The notes: generated from the sequence alone by a model not told the origin. Counted from the stretch's first letter, positions 1 to 11,207 are shown. The stretch is 64,000 nt of DNA from Adiantum capillus-veneris (GCA_014529385.2 CM043946.1:33622558-33686557); one strand, 5' to 3'. A program made the numbers and translations.

Positions 1-121
1 AGGTGGGGTGTTGTGTAAGTTGTCTTTGTTGCATAGAGAGAGAGAGAGAGAGAGGGACTTGTATAATATCGGTATCATACTGAGGAGTGACTGGTATGAT
101 ACCAGTATGATACTGAGAAGT

Positions 122-202
<81 letters not shown>
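1..202. repeat. Compound (GA)n-(CA)n-(GA)n microsatellite
   Basis: A (GA)n run at about 35-54 is followed by two copies of a short sequence containing GTATGATACTGAG (about 63-122), then a (CA)n run from about 123 to 157 and a (GA)n run to about 202. The short copies include the palindrome CTGGTATGATACCAG. Any reading frame through this stretch is an artefact of the dinucleotide repeats. Confidence 0.9.
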
Positions 203-205
<3 letters not shown>

Positions 206-2439
206 CAGTTCAGTTTACAGTTAAAGGCAGATATACACAAAATTATGCATTTCTTAAGATGATTACAGCTCAAAAGGCATACTATTGTAGATAGACTCAC
301 TAACATCAAGTGATATTGTATATAGTTTTGAGTTGCTGGGATGGGGTATCATGGGGATTTTGATTGCCCGAACAAGATGTGAATATATAAACACCTCTGG
401 CTTTTTGTCCAAAAGCTCGTAAGTCTGCTCATTTATCATACGATAGTAAAACCCTTTGATAGCATAGGATCCTCGCCCAATGATATTGCCCCAGTCATCT
501 TCAGTGTATGAATGAAACTCCTGAATAGTTGTAGTGCATTTCACTATATAGAAATCCACTTTTTCTTCATTGTCATTTGGTGCGGGAACAACAAAATTAT
601 CACCAACAATAAGAGCTTGACTGAGGGTGTCATAGTGTCCTTCATACGCTGCATCCTCATTTATTTCGTCGTCATCGTCTTCCCCTTCTTCCGTAGGCTC
701 CAAAATAAGATATGTCCAGAAAGGAATATGTGACTTGCTCACACATCTCCTCCACTTTTCCTATTTACATGCACTACAGAAACAAGACAATGAACGTGTT
801 CAAAGCAGTTGTATCATGCTCTGAATATGCAGAAACAGAGTGCATTGAGCGGGTATTTTTTACAGCCTTCACATCCCAATTTTTTCCCCTTTCGACATCT
901 CCCAATTCAATCACCCAAAAAATCCTGCTTACATAACGGGCCTGGGATGCATAGGTGGTTGTAGCACCATCTGACAAGGTCCGTCTCAATAATGCCACAA
1001 CATCTGTAGCACAGTCTATCTTTGGGCAGTTTGGCTGCAATTGGTATTGAGTTAAAGACCTTTTTATCACTGCTCCCGCACCGTCGTGTTCTCCCTTACC
1101 ATGGCCGGATCCAAAAAAGTTCCAAGACATTTTCCATCCCGTAAAAACACTGTATCTGCAATTTATTCAATGGATAGAAGAAGATTAATATACTCTTGGC
1201 ACGATAAAATTACCCAAAAAAACATGTATTATAATATTACTGATGTTAGACAAGCATTTTATTACAACTTTAATGCCAATATTATAGGTCTCTATATTAA
1301 AGCCACCTTCAGATAATGTTTGTTAGAACATGGTATACCTGGCAAGGAAATAGAATGGTCTTCTTGCTTTGAATGTGAAGCTGCTCCATCAGACCATACC
1401 CAATGACGCCTTATGTTTAGACCAAATTGCTTTAGCCATTCCGCATGTTTCAGAAAACAGTGTTGAACAAAATGTGTGTCATGTTGCTTGTCATCTGAAA
1501 TGAAGAAGTGAATTGTCTTGTGGATGTCACCCATAATATAAAAATCAGAAATTATTGAAGGCTTAATACAAAAGAAATAATACTGATCTAGGGTGATGTC
1601 GTTACCTGCAATTCGGAAATATGTTATGTGCACAAAAATAGTTACTTGATTTGAATACCAGTGCATGGACTGTATCTCATTTTGTTCTTTGAAACTATAA
1701 TTTTCAGCAAAGTCAACAACTGACACAACAACATCTTCTGGAAAGCTTTGTGTACATTCCTTACATTGTTCTGCTTGCCATCTATACACAAAATTATGCA
1801 TTATGCATTTCTTAAGATGGTCTTTGAACATGACTGAGAGATCCTGGCATGATATTTCTGTATGCGACAAGACTTTCCTTTTCTTCTTCAGACCGTCACG
1901 CACAGTTGCTACTTCTAGGTCCTCAAAAATCTTCACCACAATCTTTTTAGCAATAAATGCAGCCTCTGCAGCACAAAAGTCTAACTTATCTGGACCGCAC
2001 CTTTTACATTGACCACTCAAGCAGGCAAGGGCATGGAAGGTGGACGTATCTGATTTTGGACACAATATAGAGTCCAATAAGGCTGTTACACTCTTGATAG
2101 GGTTTTTTGGTGCCTTGCATCCACCATTGTCTTTGCATATGTTACATTGACATTGGCAAGCTTTTCCATGCAGACCGAATACAGAACTTCGCATGTGATT
2201 TATGGAATCCTTTAGGAAGGACATTTGAACATGTGAAATGCAGCAACAAGTATATTGGTCTCTCAATTTCCGCACAAAATATGGCTTCATGTACTCAAAC
2301 ACCCGCTGCCTTATTACAATTTCAGGATATTGTTCTGTGAAGTTGAGAAAGAGCTCCACCTACAATGAAAGACATATATGGTTAAAGAACATTGAAAAAA
2401 ACTGTAGGTTTTTATTATCTTTGAGGAAAACTGTTACAT

Positions 2440-3740
2440 TACTATAAACCAGTATTTTTATTTCAAACCACTATGTTTTTTCACTTAATTGGTTAGGCAA
2501 ACCAGTATATATGAACACCTGTCCTTGGTACGTACCAGTGGTATATAAGTGTCAACCAGAACAAATGTTCTTACTGCTGATGTAAACCAGTCTTTTCATT
2601 TAAAACCAATATGTTATTTACCTAGCCAGTACATGTGAGCACTTAACCACGATGTATACCAGTGAGAAATAAGTGTTAAAAAAAATGAACACATGCCCTT
2701 GGTATGTACCAGTGGTATATAAGTGTCAACCAGTTCAAATGTTCTTACTTCTGATGTAAACCAGTCTTTTCATTTAAAACCGGTATGTTATTTACCTAAC
2801 CAGTACATGTGAGCACTTAACCATGATGTATACCAGTGAAAAATAAGGGTTAAAAAAATGAACACATGTCCTTGGTACGTACCAGTGGTATATAAGTGTC
2901 AACCAGTTCAAATGCTCTTACTGCTGATGTAAACCAGTCTTTTCATTTAAAACCGGTATGTTATTTACCTAACCAGTACATGTGAGCACTTAACCATGAT
3001 GTATACCAGTGAAAAATAAGGGTTAAAAAAATGAACATATGTCCTTGGTACGTACCAGTGGTATATAAGTGTCAACCAGTTCAAATGTTCTGACTGCTGC
3101 TGATGTAAACCAGTCTTTTCATTTAAATCTGGTATGTTATTTACTACCAGTACATGTAAGCACTTAACCACGATGTATACCAGTGAGAAATAAGTGTTAA
3201 AAAAAATGAACACATGTCCTTGGTACGTACCAATGGTATATAAGTGTCAACCAGTTCAAATGTTCTTACTGCTGATGTAAACCAGTCTTTTCATTTAAAA
3301 CCGCTATGTTATTTACCTAACCATTACATGTGAGCACTTAACCACGATGTATACCAGTGAGAAATAAGTGTTAAAAAAAATGAACACATGTCCTTGGTAC
3401 GTACCAGTGGTATATAAGTGTCAACCAGTTCAAATGTTTTGACTGCTGATGTAGACCAGTCTTTTCATTTAAAACCAGTATGTTATTTACCTAACCAGTA
3501 CATGTGAGCACTTAATCACGATGTATACCAGTGACAAATAAGTGTTAAAAAAAATTTACTGGATATGTAAACCAGTATTTTCCTTTCAAACAAATATGTT
3601 TTTTACCTATCTGACATGACAAACAATACATGTGAACACTTGACAAGTACATGTGAACACTTAACCACGATGTATACTAGTGAGAAATAAGTGTTAAAAT
3701 ATTTTTACTGGTTATGTAAACTAGTTTTTTACCTAACCAA
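2440..3740. repeat. ~174-bp tandem satellite inside intron 1 of the pseudogene
   Basis: Units begin with the same GTCCTTGGTA word, or a one-base variant, near 2521, 2696, 2868, 3041, 3216 and 3390, so the period is 172-175 bp. Partial, more diverged units lie at both ends. Each unit contains CGTACCAGTGGTATATAAGTG, a GATGTAAACCAGTCTTTTCATTT stretch given here only as landmarks, and a TTAAAAAAA run. Units differ by scattered substitutions. The array lies wholly between the splice sites at 4021 and 2360. Confidence 0.9.
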
Positions 3741-3749
3741 TTTATACAT

Positions 3750-3811
3750 ATCATACGCGTGTGAAAGTATGCGTCTGCAAACGTATGTTTCAGCAAACAT
3801 ACGCGTATGAT
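3750..3811. repeat. Nested inverted repeat (potential hairpin)
   Basis: The outer arms ATCATACGCGT (3750-3760) and ACGCGTATGAT (3801-3811) are exact reverse complements. Inside them, CGTATGTTT (3782-3790) and AAACATACG (3795-3803) form a second stem with a four-base loop, overlapping the right outer arm. It is in the same intron as the 174-bp satellite, about 10 bp past its last recognisable unit. Confidence 0.7.
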
Positions 3812-4530
3812 AAAAACTATGTTTCCATTTATATTCTCCTTCACATCCAATATTTATCTACTCTTAGTCTAGGACCAAATACAGATTCCCCTTATTTCCA
3901 TTTATAACTTCCTGCATATCCGATTTCATATCTACTCTTATCAACCCAATTATATAGTGAATATAGGTCATGAATGCAAATATTAGAAAACAAAAATGGA
4001 TATAGTGAAGCAAGTCATTACCTGAGATTGTTCAAGAAGATGCACAGGATGTTTGACATATGAATTTCTTCCAATACACTTTCTGCACACATCCTTCTTA
4101 TTGGGTGAAACACGAGTGTTAGACATCCAAAAAGAGAAGATCAACTCTTTCTCATCAGGTGTTATGAAACCACGATCCATGGGCTATCGAGCACACAGAG
4201 AGATTGGAAAATTGCCATCTTCCTCATGTGCTACCTGCTCAGGCTTGTTCTTAGCACGCTGCTCCCTCTTTCTCCTAGCATGATATTCCTTGACAACATC
4301 AACAACATACCTAGCACACAATTCATAGTGAGGCTGAGAGCAGTCACATACAGTGTGAGATTCTTGCTCCATGCTAGAGAGGGAGATATTGAGCGAGGTG
4401 ATAGGACTACAGAGAGCAAGAGCAGTGTATGACAGCGATAGATGTGTGATAGGCCTACAAAGTAAAATAGCAATCTGTGCTCCTACATAGAGAGTTAGAG
4501 AGAGACAGGAAAACGAGAGAGCGGGAAGAC

Positions 4531-4690
4531 AAAGAGCTGGCTGACGCGCATAGTTAAGAGCTACAGAGCTATCTTCTATATTTGAAAAAGAGGCGTGGAA
4601 ATAGTAATGGTGCAAAGAGCTGGCTGACGTGCATAGTTAAGAGGTACAGAGCCGTCTTCTATATTTAACAAAAAGCTATGGAAATTCTAT
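4531..4690. repeat. Short direct duplication, period 83 bp
   Basis: AAAGAGCTGGCTGACG starts at 4531 and again at 4614, and the copies continue in parallel through CATAGTTAAGAG and CTTCTATATTT. It is a two-copy tandem duplication with a few substitutions. It lies just upstream of the pseudogene's start codon, in what would be its promoter or 5' leader. Confidence 0.75.
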
Positions 4691-4746
4691 ATTTAATTAA
4701 AAAGATGTTCAAAAGAATATATCTAATTGAACTAATAGAGATGGTT

Positions 4747-4912
4747 TTATGTACCGGTTATAAAACCTCTGTCCGGGACAAGGTTTTTGGTCCACCTATT
4801 CATGCATCCACCCAGCTCTCTAGCAGGGCATCTTTCTATGTATTTCTTAAATCAAAGTGAGGCTTCCTTGTAATTTTCTTTCTCCTTTTGTCTAAATGCA
4901 TAGATTTGGGAG
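4747..4912 (-). pseudogene. Ty3/gypsy gag fragment, downstream half of a gag split by an insertion
   Basis: Read from 4912 on the minus strand, the frame gives QIYAFRQKEKENYKEA, a TGA at 4854-4852, then FKKYIERCPARELGG and further sequence to a TAA at 4749-4747. This is the pattern of the Retrotrans_gag region just after the TWF..L and EF motifs. The other half (10860-11200) ends in the same frame with KRGTKHNTIS. The two halves are separated only by the 4,913-10,854 LTR element and its target duplication. The gag was already present when that element inserted. Confidence 0.75.
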
Positions 4913-5399
4913 TGCTACCATCGGAAGTCGTGGCGCCCCTGCAAAATATACAAATACTATGCTATATACAACGAAATACACGAATCTGCATACCTGGCGC
5001 ATCCACCAGCACATAATCAACGATGTACGCGAACAGAGAGAGACAGCAAGCGAGAGATAGGAAAAGAACATGCGCAGACGCACCTCCTAGAGCGGAGTGC
5101 TACGCCTGGCACGGTGAGAGAGGAGAGAAGAGAGGAAGAAGAATGAGATGGACACTGGGTGCAATCTCCCCCGGTGCAAGAGTGACCATTTCCCTCTTGC
5201 ACGTATTTAATTTATAGATTCTTGAATGGTCAAAGTGAGTACAGACTGGCCGGTCGGTCATAAGTGGCCAAAGCTCATAAAGAGCACTTCAATAATCAAA
5301 TATACATAAAATATAATATCCTTCTGCATAATCCATTATCTGCTAATGCTTTTGCCACCTGTCAACTGTAATAAATGGATAAATATCAATTCCATAACA
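4913..5399 (-). repeat. 3' LTR of the 4,913-10,854 element
   Basis: The 487-bp repeat starts TGCTACCATC on the plus strand and ends CCATAACA. It matches 10368-10854 along its whole length with no visible indel. In element orientation it begins TGTTATGG and ends GGTAGCA. It contains a purine-rich stretch around 5110-5150. Confidence 0.93.
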
Positions 5400-5766
5400 T
5401 ACCTCTCCGTTGGAAAGCAACTGTCCTCAGTTGCGAAGATAAAAATTTGCAAACAATACTTGTCAAAAACAATGATTAGAAATCTATATCAAATAGTTTA
5501 AAAAATCCATAAAATTAGACAACAATGCTTATGCCTACCGTCATCCACATACTGCCTATTCTAGTGTCCCATACCACTAGAATATGGAGTATGTGTCATA
5601 CCCTGATGAATCAGGATATCATTGGTCACACTCATCATCAATCTCATAATGTCAAGTCTCGTCACATAAACACTGTCGTAAGAATCACCAGGTACCAAAT
5701 CCCAATCCAATTCCAATTCCACAATATAAGTCCAAATCCAAATCACTTTCATTATGTACCCGGGTA

Positions 5767-5817
5767 ACAAAATCATACCAGTTACAGTGGTGGCCAGCCA
5801 CTGTAGCATGATTTTGT
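5767..5817. repeat. Perfect-armed nested hairpin
   Basis: ACAAAATCAT (5767-5776) pairs with ATGATTTTGT (5808-5817), and inside it TACAGTGG (5783-5790) pairs with CCACTGTA (5798-5805) around a seven-base loop. The two stems are separated by short, nearly symmetrical internal loops. It lies in the element's 3' interior, about 370 bp from the 3' LTR. Confidence 0.75.
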
Positions 5818-5827
5818 GATTGGTGTT

Positions 5828-6026
5828 GCCTAAATCGGCGAATCTACACTAATAAGACGTGTTGCCTAAATCGGCGAATCTACACTAACGCTGCCTAAAT
5901 CGGTGAATCTGCATTTGATATAAGTTCAAAAAGTGTGAATCTGTAGTTTGTTGTTGTGCTGCCTAAATCGGCGAATTTGCACTAGATGAGCATTGACACA
6001 CTGCCTAAATCGGCGAATCTGTGTGC
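5828..6026. repeat. Five irregularly spaced copies of a ~20-bp motif
   Basis: GCCTAAATCGGCGAATCTAC or a 1-3 base variant begins at 5828, 5864, 5893, 5961 and 6003. Spacing is 36, 29, 68 and 42 bp, so this is not a simple tandem repeat. The core GCCTAAATCGGC has a short inverted GCC/GGC. An extra half motif, GTGAATCTGTAGT, lies near 5937. Confidence 0.85.
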
Positions 6027-7591
6027 CTGTGACCAATGGACTAGACATGGCATAAAAAGTGACAAATAAATGACCTCTTTGATATGAAATTGGAATATAC
6101 TGTAATGTGGAAGCAGGTACTAAATGTTAGCTGTCATCGCATACGAACTGAGCTCATGTAAGTAGGGGTATGACAAGTCACTCACTAAGAGTCCAATCAA
6201 AGAAAGGAGAGCCCATGACATTAGAAACAATGGATTTTGCAACATAATGTTAACAAGTAAGAGAGCATATGAAAAAATTTGCCTGTTGCAACGGTGCTGG
6301 GTATCTATAGGGGTATGAGAATATCTAGATTTTGATATGAGAACATTGTACTTAGATTATCTGCAAAAATTTTCTAAAAAATAAACCACTAAAAACAATG
6401 ATCCATTTGAGAAAACAAAAAAAATCTTCATTGTTTTATAAGTGCAACAAATTTTAAGATGACTTATGAATGCATGACAATTGACAACTTGAATCGATGA
6501 ACGGAATCACAGAGAATATCATATGGTATAGCCTAGCTATAACTGGATGAATTTGCAAAAATAGCCTCAGTATTACATTTTTGATTCTGATGAACCCTAA
6601 ATCAACAGGTAATTTTTATTTTATTTTATTTTTTGGTTTTGTGCTAGCCTGTGCTAATTAAAGGCATTCACCAATTGAAAGTATAATGAGAATGAGATTG
6701 CTAGAAAGAGTAAAGGATGCGAGAATCATGTGCTACGAGAGGTGCTGACAATTGACATTAATCTAAGATTCGAGTTATGAATCAAAGTAGATCAAAGATG
6801 ATAGAGAGAGCTTACTAGAAGTATATTATTGAAATGCAATGAAAAATTTCATACCTGAAGGTTCTTCGATATGATAGTATTGTAGTGGGCTTCATCTGCA
6901 AAAGGACTTCTCAAAGACAAAGCACTAAAGATGATTTTGTGTTAGATTCAGGCAAGTATGTATAAACACGTGAAATTCCTTAATGAGGAATTTGAAGTTT
7001 AAAGAGAAACTATGTCGAACAAATTGATCTATAAGGATCTTTCGGTAATGGCCTATAAAGACAGGTGTTAATGCCAAAAGTGGGTGATAGTTCACATCAA
7101 TTATCAGTAGTGCAAATTGCAGAGTCAATTTGAGCCCCCTTTTATTGGTAAACAATTCTAACTTTGCAACAATTTTATCATTGATGGATTAATACATTGA
7201 GTATGTGATTAAACTACTCTTAAATTTAACAAGAAATTGTTTTGATGCTCAAAATTTCTCTAGAAATTTGAAAATTTCAGTAACTAATCATTGAAAGGCA
7301 AGCATATTCGATCAAGCAGCTTATTCTTTGGACACGAGCCGTATTTGCAAGGCGAGTTGCAAGTACTATAAGCACTGACTAATGCGTATACTTGCAAGCA
7401 TCTGTAGCAGCAAAGTGGGATGTGGTGGCCTGATCTCTTAGGAAGAGGCCAAACGATACAAATACGCCGTGGGTGGTGATGAAGGAGCTTGCGTGAGGTT
7501 AGGATCTGTATATACGTGATGATGGAGCATAGAGTCAGTGTTTGATGCAGAAAACAACGTCACGATGGGTAGTCAACCATTATGCGGTTAA

Positions 7592-7750
7592 ATGTCTTGT
7601 CACGACAATTGCCATAATCAAGACCACAAGGGGAGGGGTGGAATATTACCAGAGGCTAGGATTTGCCAGTTATGCCAAATAGAGCCAAACATAGAGTTAC
7701 ATTACATATGGCATTGTTCAGTGTTCAGTATACTATGAGATATGAGTCCA
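7592..7750 (+). other. Cys/His-rich reading stretch, possible zinc-binding fragment
   Basis: After a TAA at 7589 the frame reads MSCHDNCHNQDHKGRGG and then ARICQLCQIEPNIELHYIWHC. The CxxC...HxxxxC spacing resembles the zinc-binding tail (zf-RVT type) found downstream of reverse transcriptase in plant LINE elements. The stretch is only about 50 codons, has no methionine start of its own that I trust, and opposes the orientation of the host LTR element. It may be cargo from an older insertion or a chance match. Confidence 0.35.
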
Positions 7751-8558
7751 CTTTCATTGTCTATTCAAAGATGGTTTCGGACCACGGACTAGAGTCATGA
7801 GATATCAGGATCAAAGATTCTTCAGGTTCTCTTTTTTTTTTTTTGGTTATAGTTGTGCAAACACAAGGAGAGGCTTGTGAGGAGATGAGACAATGTGAGA
7901 CATTTACAAAGTTCTATCTTCAAAAGGCCAAAACGACTATGAGATCAATGATACAATCTTGGTGGATCTATTAAAACGTCTCGATACAAAATAAAAAATA
8001 AAAAAATTTAAGTCGTAGGAAAGTATCCCTGTTGTGCCATTGTTTGGCATAGAGGACTGCAGCGGATCTAAGGGTTGTCGATCTAAGTTGGGGCCGAAGT
8101 GTTGCATGGTGGGAGTTCATCTCTGGTGTGCATGCACAAACGAATGGTGCAGTCCAATGCTGCTAATGACATCCCATGCTCGTGCTTGGGCTGTAGCACG
8201 TGCATCTATTAGGATGTCCAAGGCCGAGGTGAGGCGGGGGTAGAGGGCAGCACAGCACCAGATGCGAATTAGACAGGGGCTTGCAATTATAGTGCCGCCC
8301 TCAGGGGTTGACAGATCCAACGTCTGTTCCCAGACCTGCTTGCTCGATTTCAAAGGTCTCCATACTCCCTTTCATTGAGAAAGTCATTTGTGGAACTTGA
8401 AAGGCCTAGTTTGAAGAGGACGCAGTCCGAGTAGTGAGCATCGATGGTGAGAGTTTCCATGGATCTGCTGAGAACCTAATCACTGTAGCGTCACAGTATG
8501 CTATAGGGCCCATCCTTGCTGGAGAGCTGGCCACCTGCACTGACCAGAGAACTCCCAC

Positions 8559-8560
<2 letters not shown>

Positions 8561-8619
<59 letters not shown>
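8561..8619. repeat. (GA)n microsatellite
   Basis: About 59 bp of uninterrupted GA lies in the interior of the non-coding LTR element. The neighbouring 8700-9140 sequence is also rich in short GAGAGA runs. Confidence 0.95.
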
Positions 8620-8621
<2 letters not shown>

Positions 8622-9150
8622 GGTGGACTGCAGGGGGGAATGGTCGATGGCTTCTTTTGGGCGGCGGTTGTGTGAGTGAGATAGAGCTCAAAATTCTAGT
8701 GGTTGGCAGAGATTGAAAGCCGAGTGGAACCGCCATGCAAGAGATAGAGGTAGGGAGAGTGAGCGATTAATTGACTGGTAAAGAGAGAGAGAGAAAGTAT
8801 GCGTAGTTGGTGGCAGAGAGAAAAGGTGTGCTGGGCGCCGCCCAGCAACGAGAGAGAGAGAGACTTTAACTCTGGTCGAGGTCGATGGCTTCAGGGAGAG
8901 AGATTCCGAAGGTTGGCCGCTTTGCATGAATATGGGGCTACTGGGAGCGGGGAAAAGAAAAAATCTGCGACGAGTGGTGGGGGGAGAGTTTGCTGCATGG
9001 CAATTACTACATGAGAGGGAGAGAGAAATCTGATTCGCCAGTCAAGAGAGAGAGGGTTGATAGGGTAGGCAGCCACCCTGTGCATGCAGGCGTGGGCAAC
9101 AAACAAGAGAGGGGGAGGGAGAAAGAGACTCGGAGTTTTTGTGATGGCTA

Positions 9151-9293
<143 letters not shown>

Positions 9294-10354
9294 GGTCACC
9301 TCACGAGAGACAGGGGTGGCGACTTAAAAAAATCCAGAGAGAGAGACAGAGGCGGCGAGAGATGGTGGGTGCACACTCCTTTGCAGCATGTTGATCATCT
9401 ACATGATAAAGGTTGGCAGAAAAATCATAGGTCATGAGGACCACTACCCTTCACGATTTGAAATGGTTGGCGAGGTTTACTCATGGAACTGCAGTATCCC
9501 GCCATGGCTGGACAGTCAATGTACTGTGCCGCATACGCAACTGGAGAAGGGGGGGTATCGATTGGCCGCCTTTGCATGCAATTGGAGACAGGGGATGATG
9601 ACCCTTAGTCGACTATGTACGGCTGCTCGAGTTTTGCATGGCAACCCCTCATGCGCACTACGCCATGGCTCCCCTCGTGCAGCCATGGAGGCTTCCAACA
9701 ACGCCATCCATTTACTGCATAGTCGCCAAATTCACGTACGTAGAGGGAGCAGGAGAGGCGTCTCTTGCTGGTCTAGTGTCGCCTAGATTCCCTGTCAGGC
9801 TGTATGGAAGCAGTAGAAGATGACAAACGGAAATTACAAGCTGGGCCTCCAAGGGCAGTATCCTACGTCCAAGGAGGGAAAAACGATGCTCCAAGGGTTA
9901 ATTTGACTACTACTTTTTTTTTTCTGCATCAAACTTTAGATATACTCAGCAAGGTCTCCTATCGATGGGGTCGTTTCTTACAAGGCAAGCGTCGCAAAGT
10001 TCCCTTGTGACCCAAAAATTTAATCTCAGTATACGTCTTCTACATCATCATCTTCTTTTTCGGCTACTATGCAGATCCTATGATAATTTTTTTTCTTTTG
10101 TGTGTGCTTATTAATATATGTATACACATTAATATTATGTACTTTACTCACAATATTTTCTTTTTTTTAGTCATTTCTACTATCTTATTCAGATCTCTTC
10201 TACTAATTACAAATTAATGAAAGATTAACATCATATTTGCACGAAAAGATAACATAAAACAAGGACATAGAATTATAAATGTTGAAAGCAGGAAGAAAAC
10301 AAGAGCACTTAACTTTTGGTTATCCGAATTTGCGATCGCAAGAGCGTAGCCTTA

Positions 10355-10366
10355 GCTCTTATACCA
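10355..10366 (-). promoter_or_regulatory. Primer-binding site, initiator-Met tRNA type
   Basis: The minus strand reads TGGTATAAGAGC one base after the end of the 5' LTR. The usual plant initiator-Met primer site is TGGTATCAGAGC, so 11 of 12 bases match. This fixes the element's orientation. Confidence 0.8.
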
Positions 10367-10367
10367 C

Positions 10368-10854
10368 TGCTACCATTGGAAGTCGTGGCGCCCCTGCAAA
10401 ATATACAAATACTATGCTATATACAACGAAATACACGAATCTGCATACTTGACGCATCCACCAGCACATAATCAACGATGTACGCGAACAAAGAGAGACA
10501 ACAAGCGAGAGATAGGAAAAGAACATGCGCAGACGCACCTCCTAGAGCGGAGTGCTACGCCTGGCACGGCGAGAGAGGAGAGAAGAGAGGAAGAAGAATG
10601 AGACGGACACTGGGTGCAATCTCCCCCCGTGCAAGAGTGACCATTTCCCTCTTGCACGTATTTAATTTATAGATTCTTGAATGGTCAAAGTGAGTACAAA
10701 CTGGCCGGCCGGTCATAAGTGGCCAAAGCTCATAAAGAGCATTTCAATAATCAAATATACATAAAATATAATATCCTTCTACATAATCCATTATTTGCTA
10801 ATGATTTTGCCACGTGTCAGCTGTAATACATGGATAAATATCAATTCCATAACA
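10368..10854 (-). repeat. 5' LTR of the 4,913-10,854 element
   Basis: It is the same length as the 4913-5399 copy and differs mainly by C/T and G/A changes, as expected of cytosine-methylated DNA ageing after insertion. The GGGAG target duplication follows directly at 10855-10859. Confidence 0.93.
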
Positions 10855-10859
10855 GGGAG

Positions 10860-11200
10860 ATCGTATTATGCTTAGTTCCTCTCTTTGAGAATTCCTCTGC
10901 AAATTCTTGTAGAAGTTGTTCTATGCTAGGGAATTCCGGACTGTTTAATGGTTGGAACTAGGTCAAGGATGGTCCTTCTAGGGTCAATCCAAATCCTTTG
11001 TATTGAGTATGGAAATCTATTACTTGTTCAGCCCCGACACTTGTTTGAAGATTGAAACATGAGTTTACGGATCCCACGATCCACTATACTTTTTGGGTAC
11101 ACACTTGGCCACTTGAGATGGTCGCATGCATCTAATCTTTGCAACCATCCAAACCATCCCCGTTCTTCCTAACACGGTCTCTCTAGTTTCATATTCTCCC
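10860..11200 (-). pseudogene. Ty3/gypsy gag fragment, upstream half of the split gag
   Basis: The minus strand reads KKYSGSWDP, a stop, then after frame changes EQVIDFHTQYKGFGLTLEGP, T-stop-FQPL, and SIEQLLQEFAEEFSKRGTKH. These are the standard Retrotrans_gag landmarks of plant gypsy elements (a YxGxxDP start, the GLTLEGPALTWFQ box and an EF motif). The tryptophan of the TWF box is replaced by TAG. The frame runs out at 10860 exactly where the LTR element's target duplication begins, and resumes at 4912. Confidence 0.75.
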
Positions 11201-11207
11201 CTTGGTA

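Larger units (their letters stand above)
263..4372 (-). pseudogene. Broken multi-exon gene for a transposase-like (DDE-type) protein of unnamed family
   Basis: Three exons can be read on the minus strand: 4372-4022, 2359-1339 and 1155-263. Both introns have GT-AG ends: CAG/GTAATG to TTGTAG/G (1,662 bp, phase 0) and CCAG/GTATAC to TTGCAG/A (183 bp). Exon 1 carries SPNKKDV and HPVHLLEQSQ. Exon 2 has a Cys-rich patch (CQCNIC), then VVDFAENYSFKEQNEIQ and HWVWSDGAAS. Exon 3 has FGSGHGKGEHDGAGAVIKR. From memory, this order of motifs (DFAEN, SDG, HGKG.DG.G..KR) marks a family common in invertebrates and some plants that looks like a DDE transposase or a domesticated relative; I cannot name it. Lesions: TAG at 4186-4184, a one-base frameshift near 1371-1378, a second near 790-800, and TAG at 763-761. 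The start ATG at 4372 precedes the first stop in frame. An ATG at 4180, just after that stop, could be an alternative start. The C-terminus is acidic (EEGEDDDDEINED). Confidence 0.65.

Noticed and set aside
2965-3213. 82-codon minus-strand frame with repeated FFN.YFSLVYI segments
   Set aside because: It lies wholly in the 174-bp satellite and its internal repetition follows the repeat unit.
8034-8353. Overlapping frames on both strands near 8100-8350 as a real gene
   Set aside because: Each is under 80 codons, neither has a motif I recognise, and other copies would be needed to tell coding from chance.
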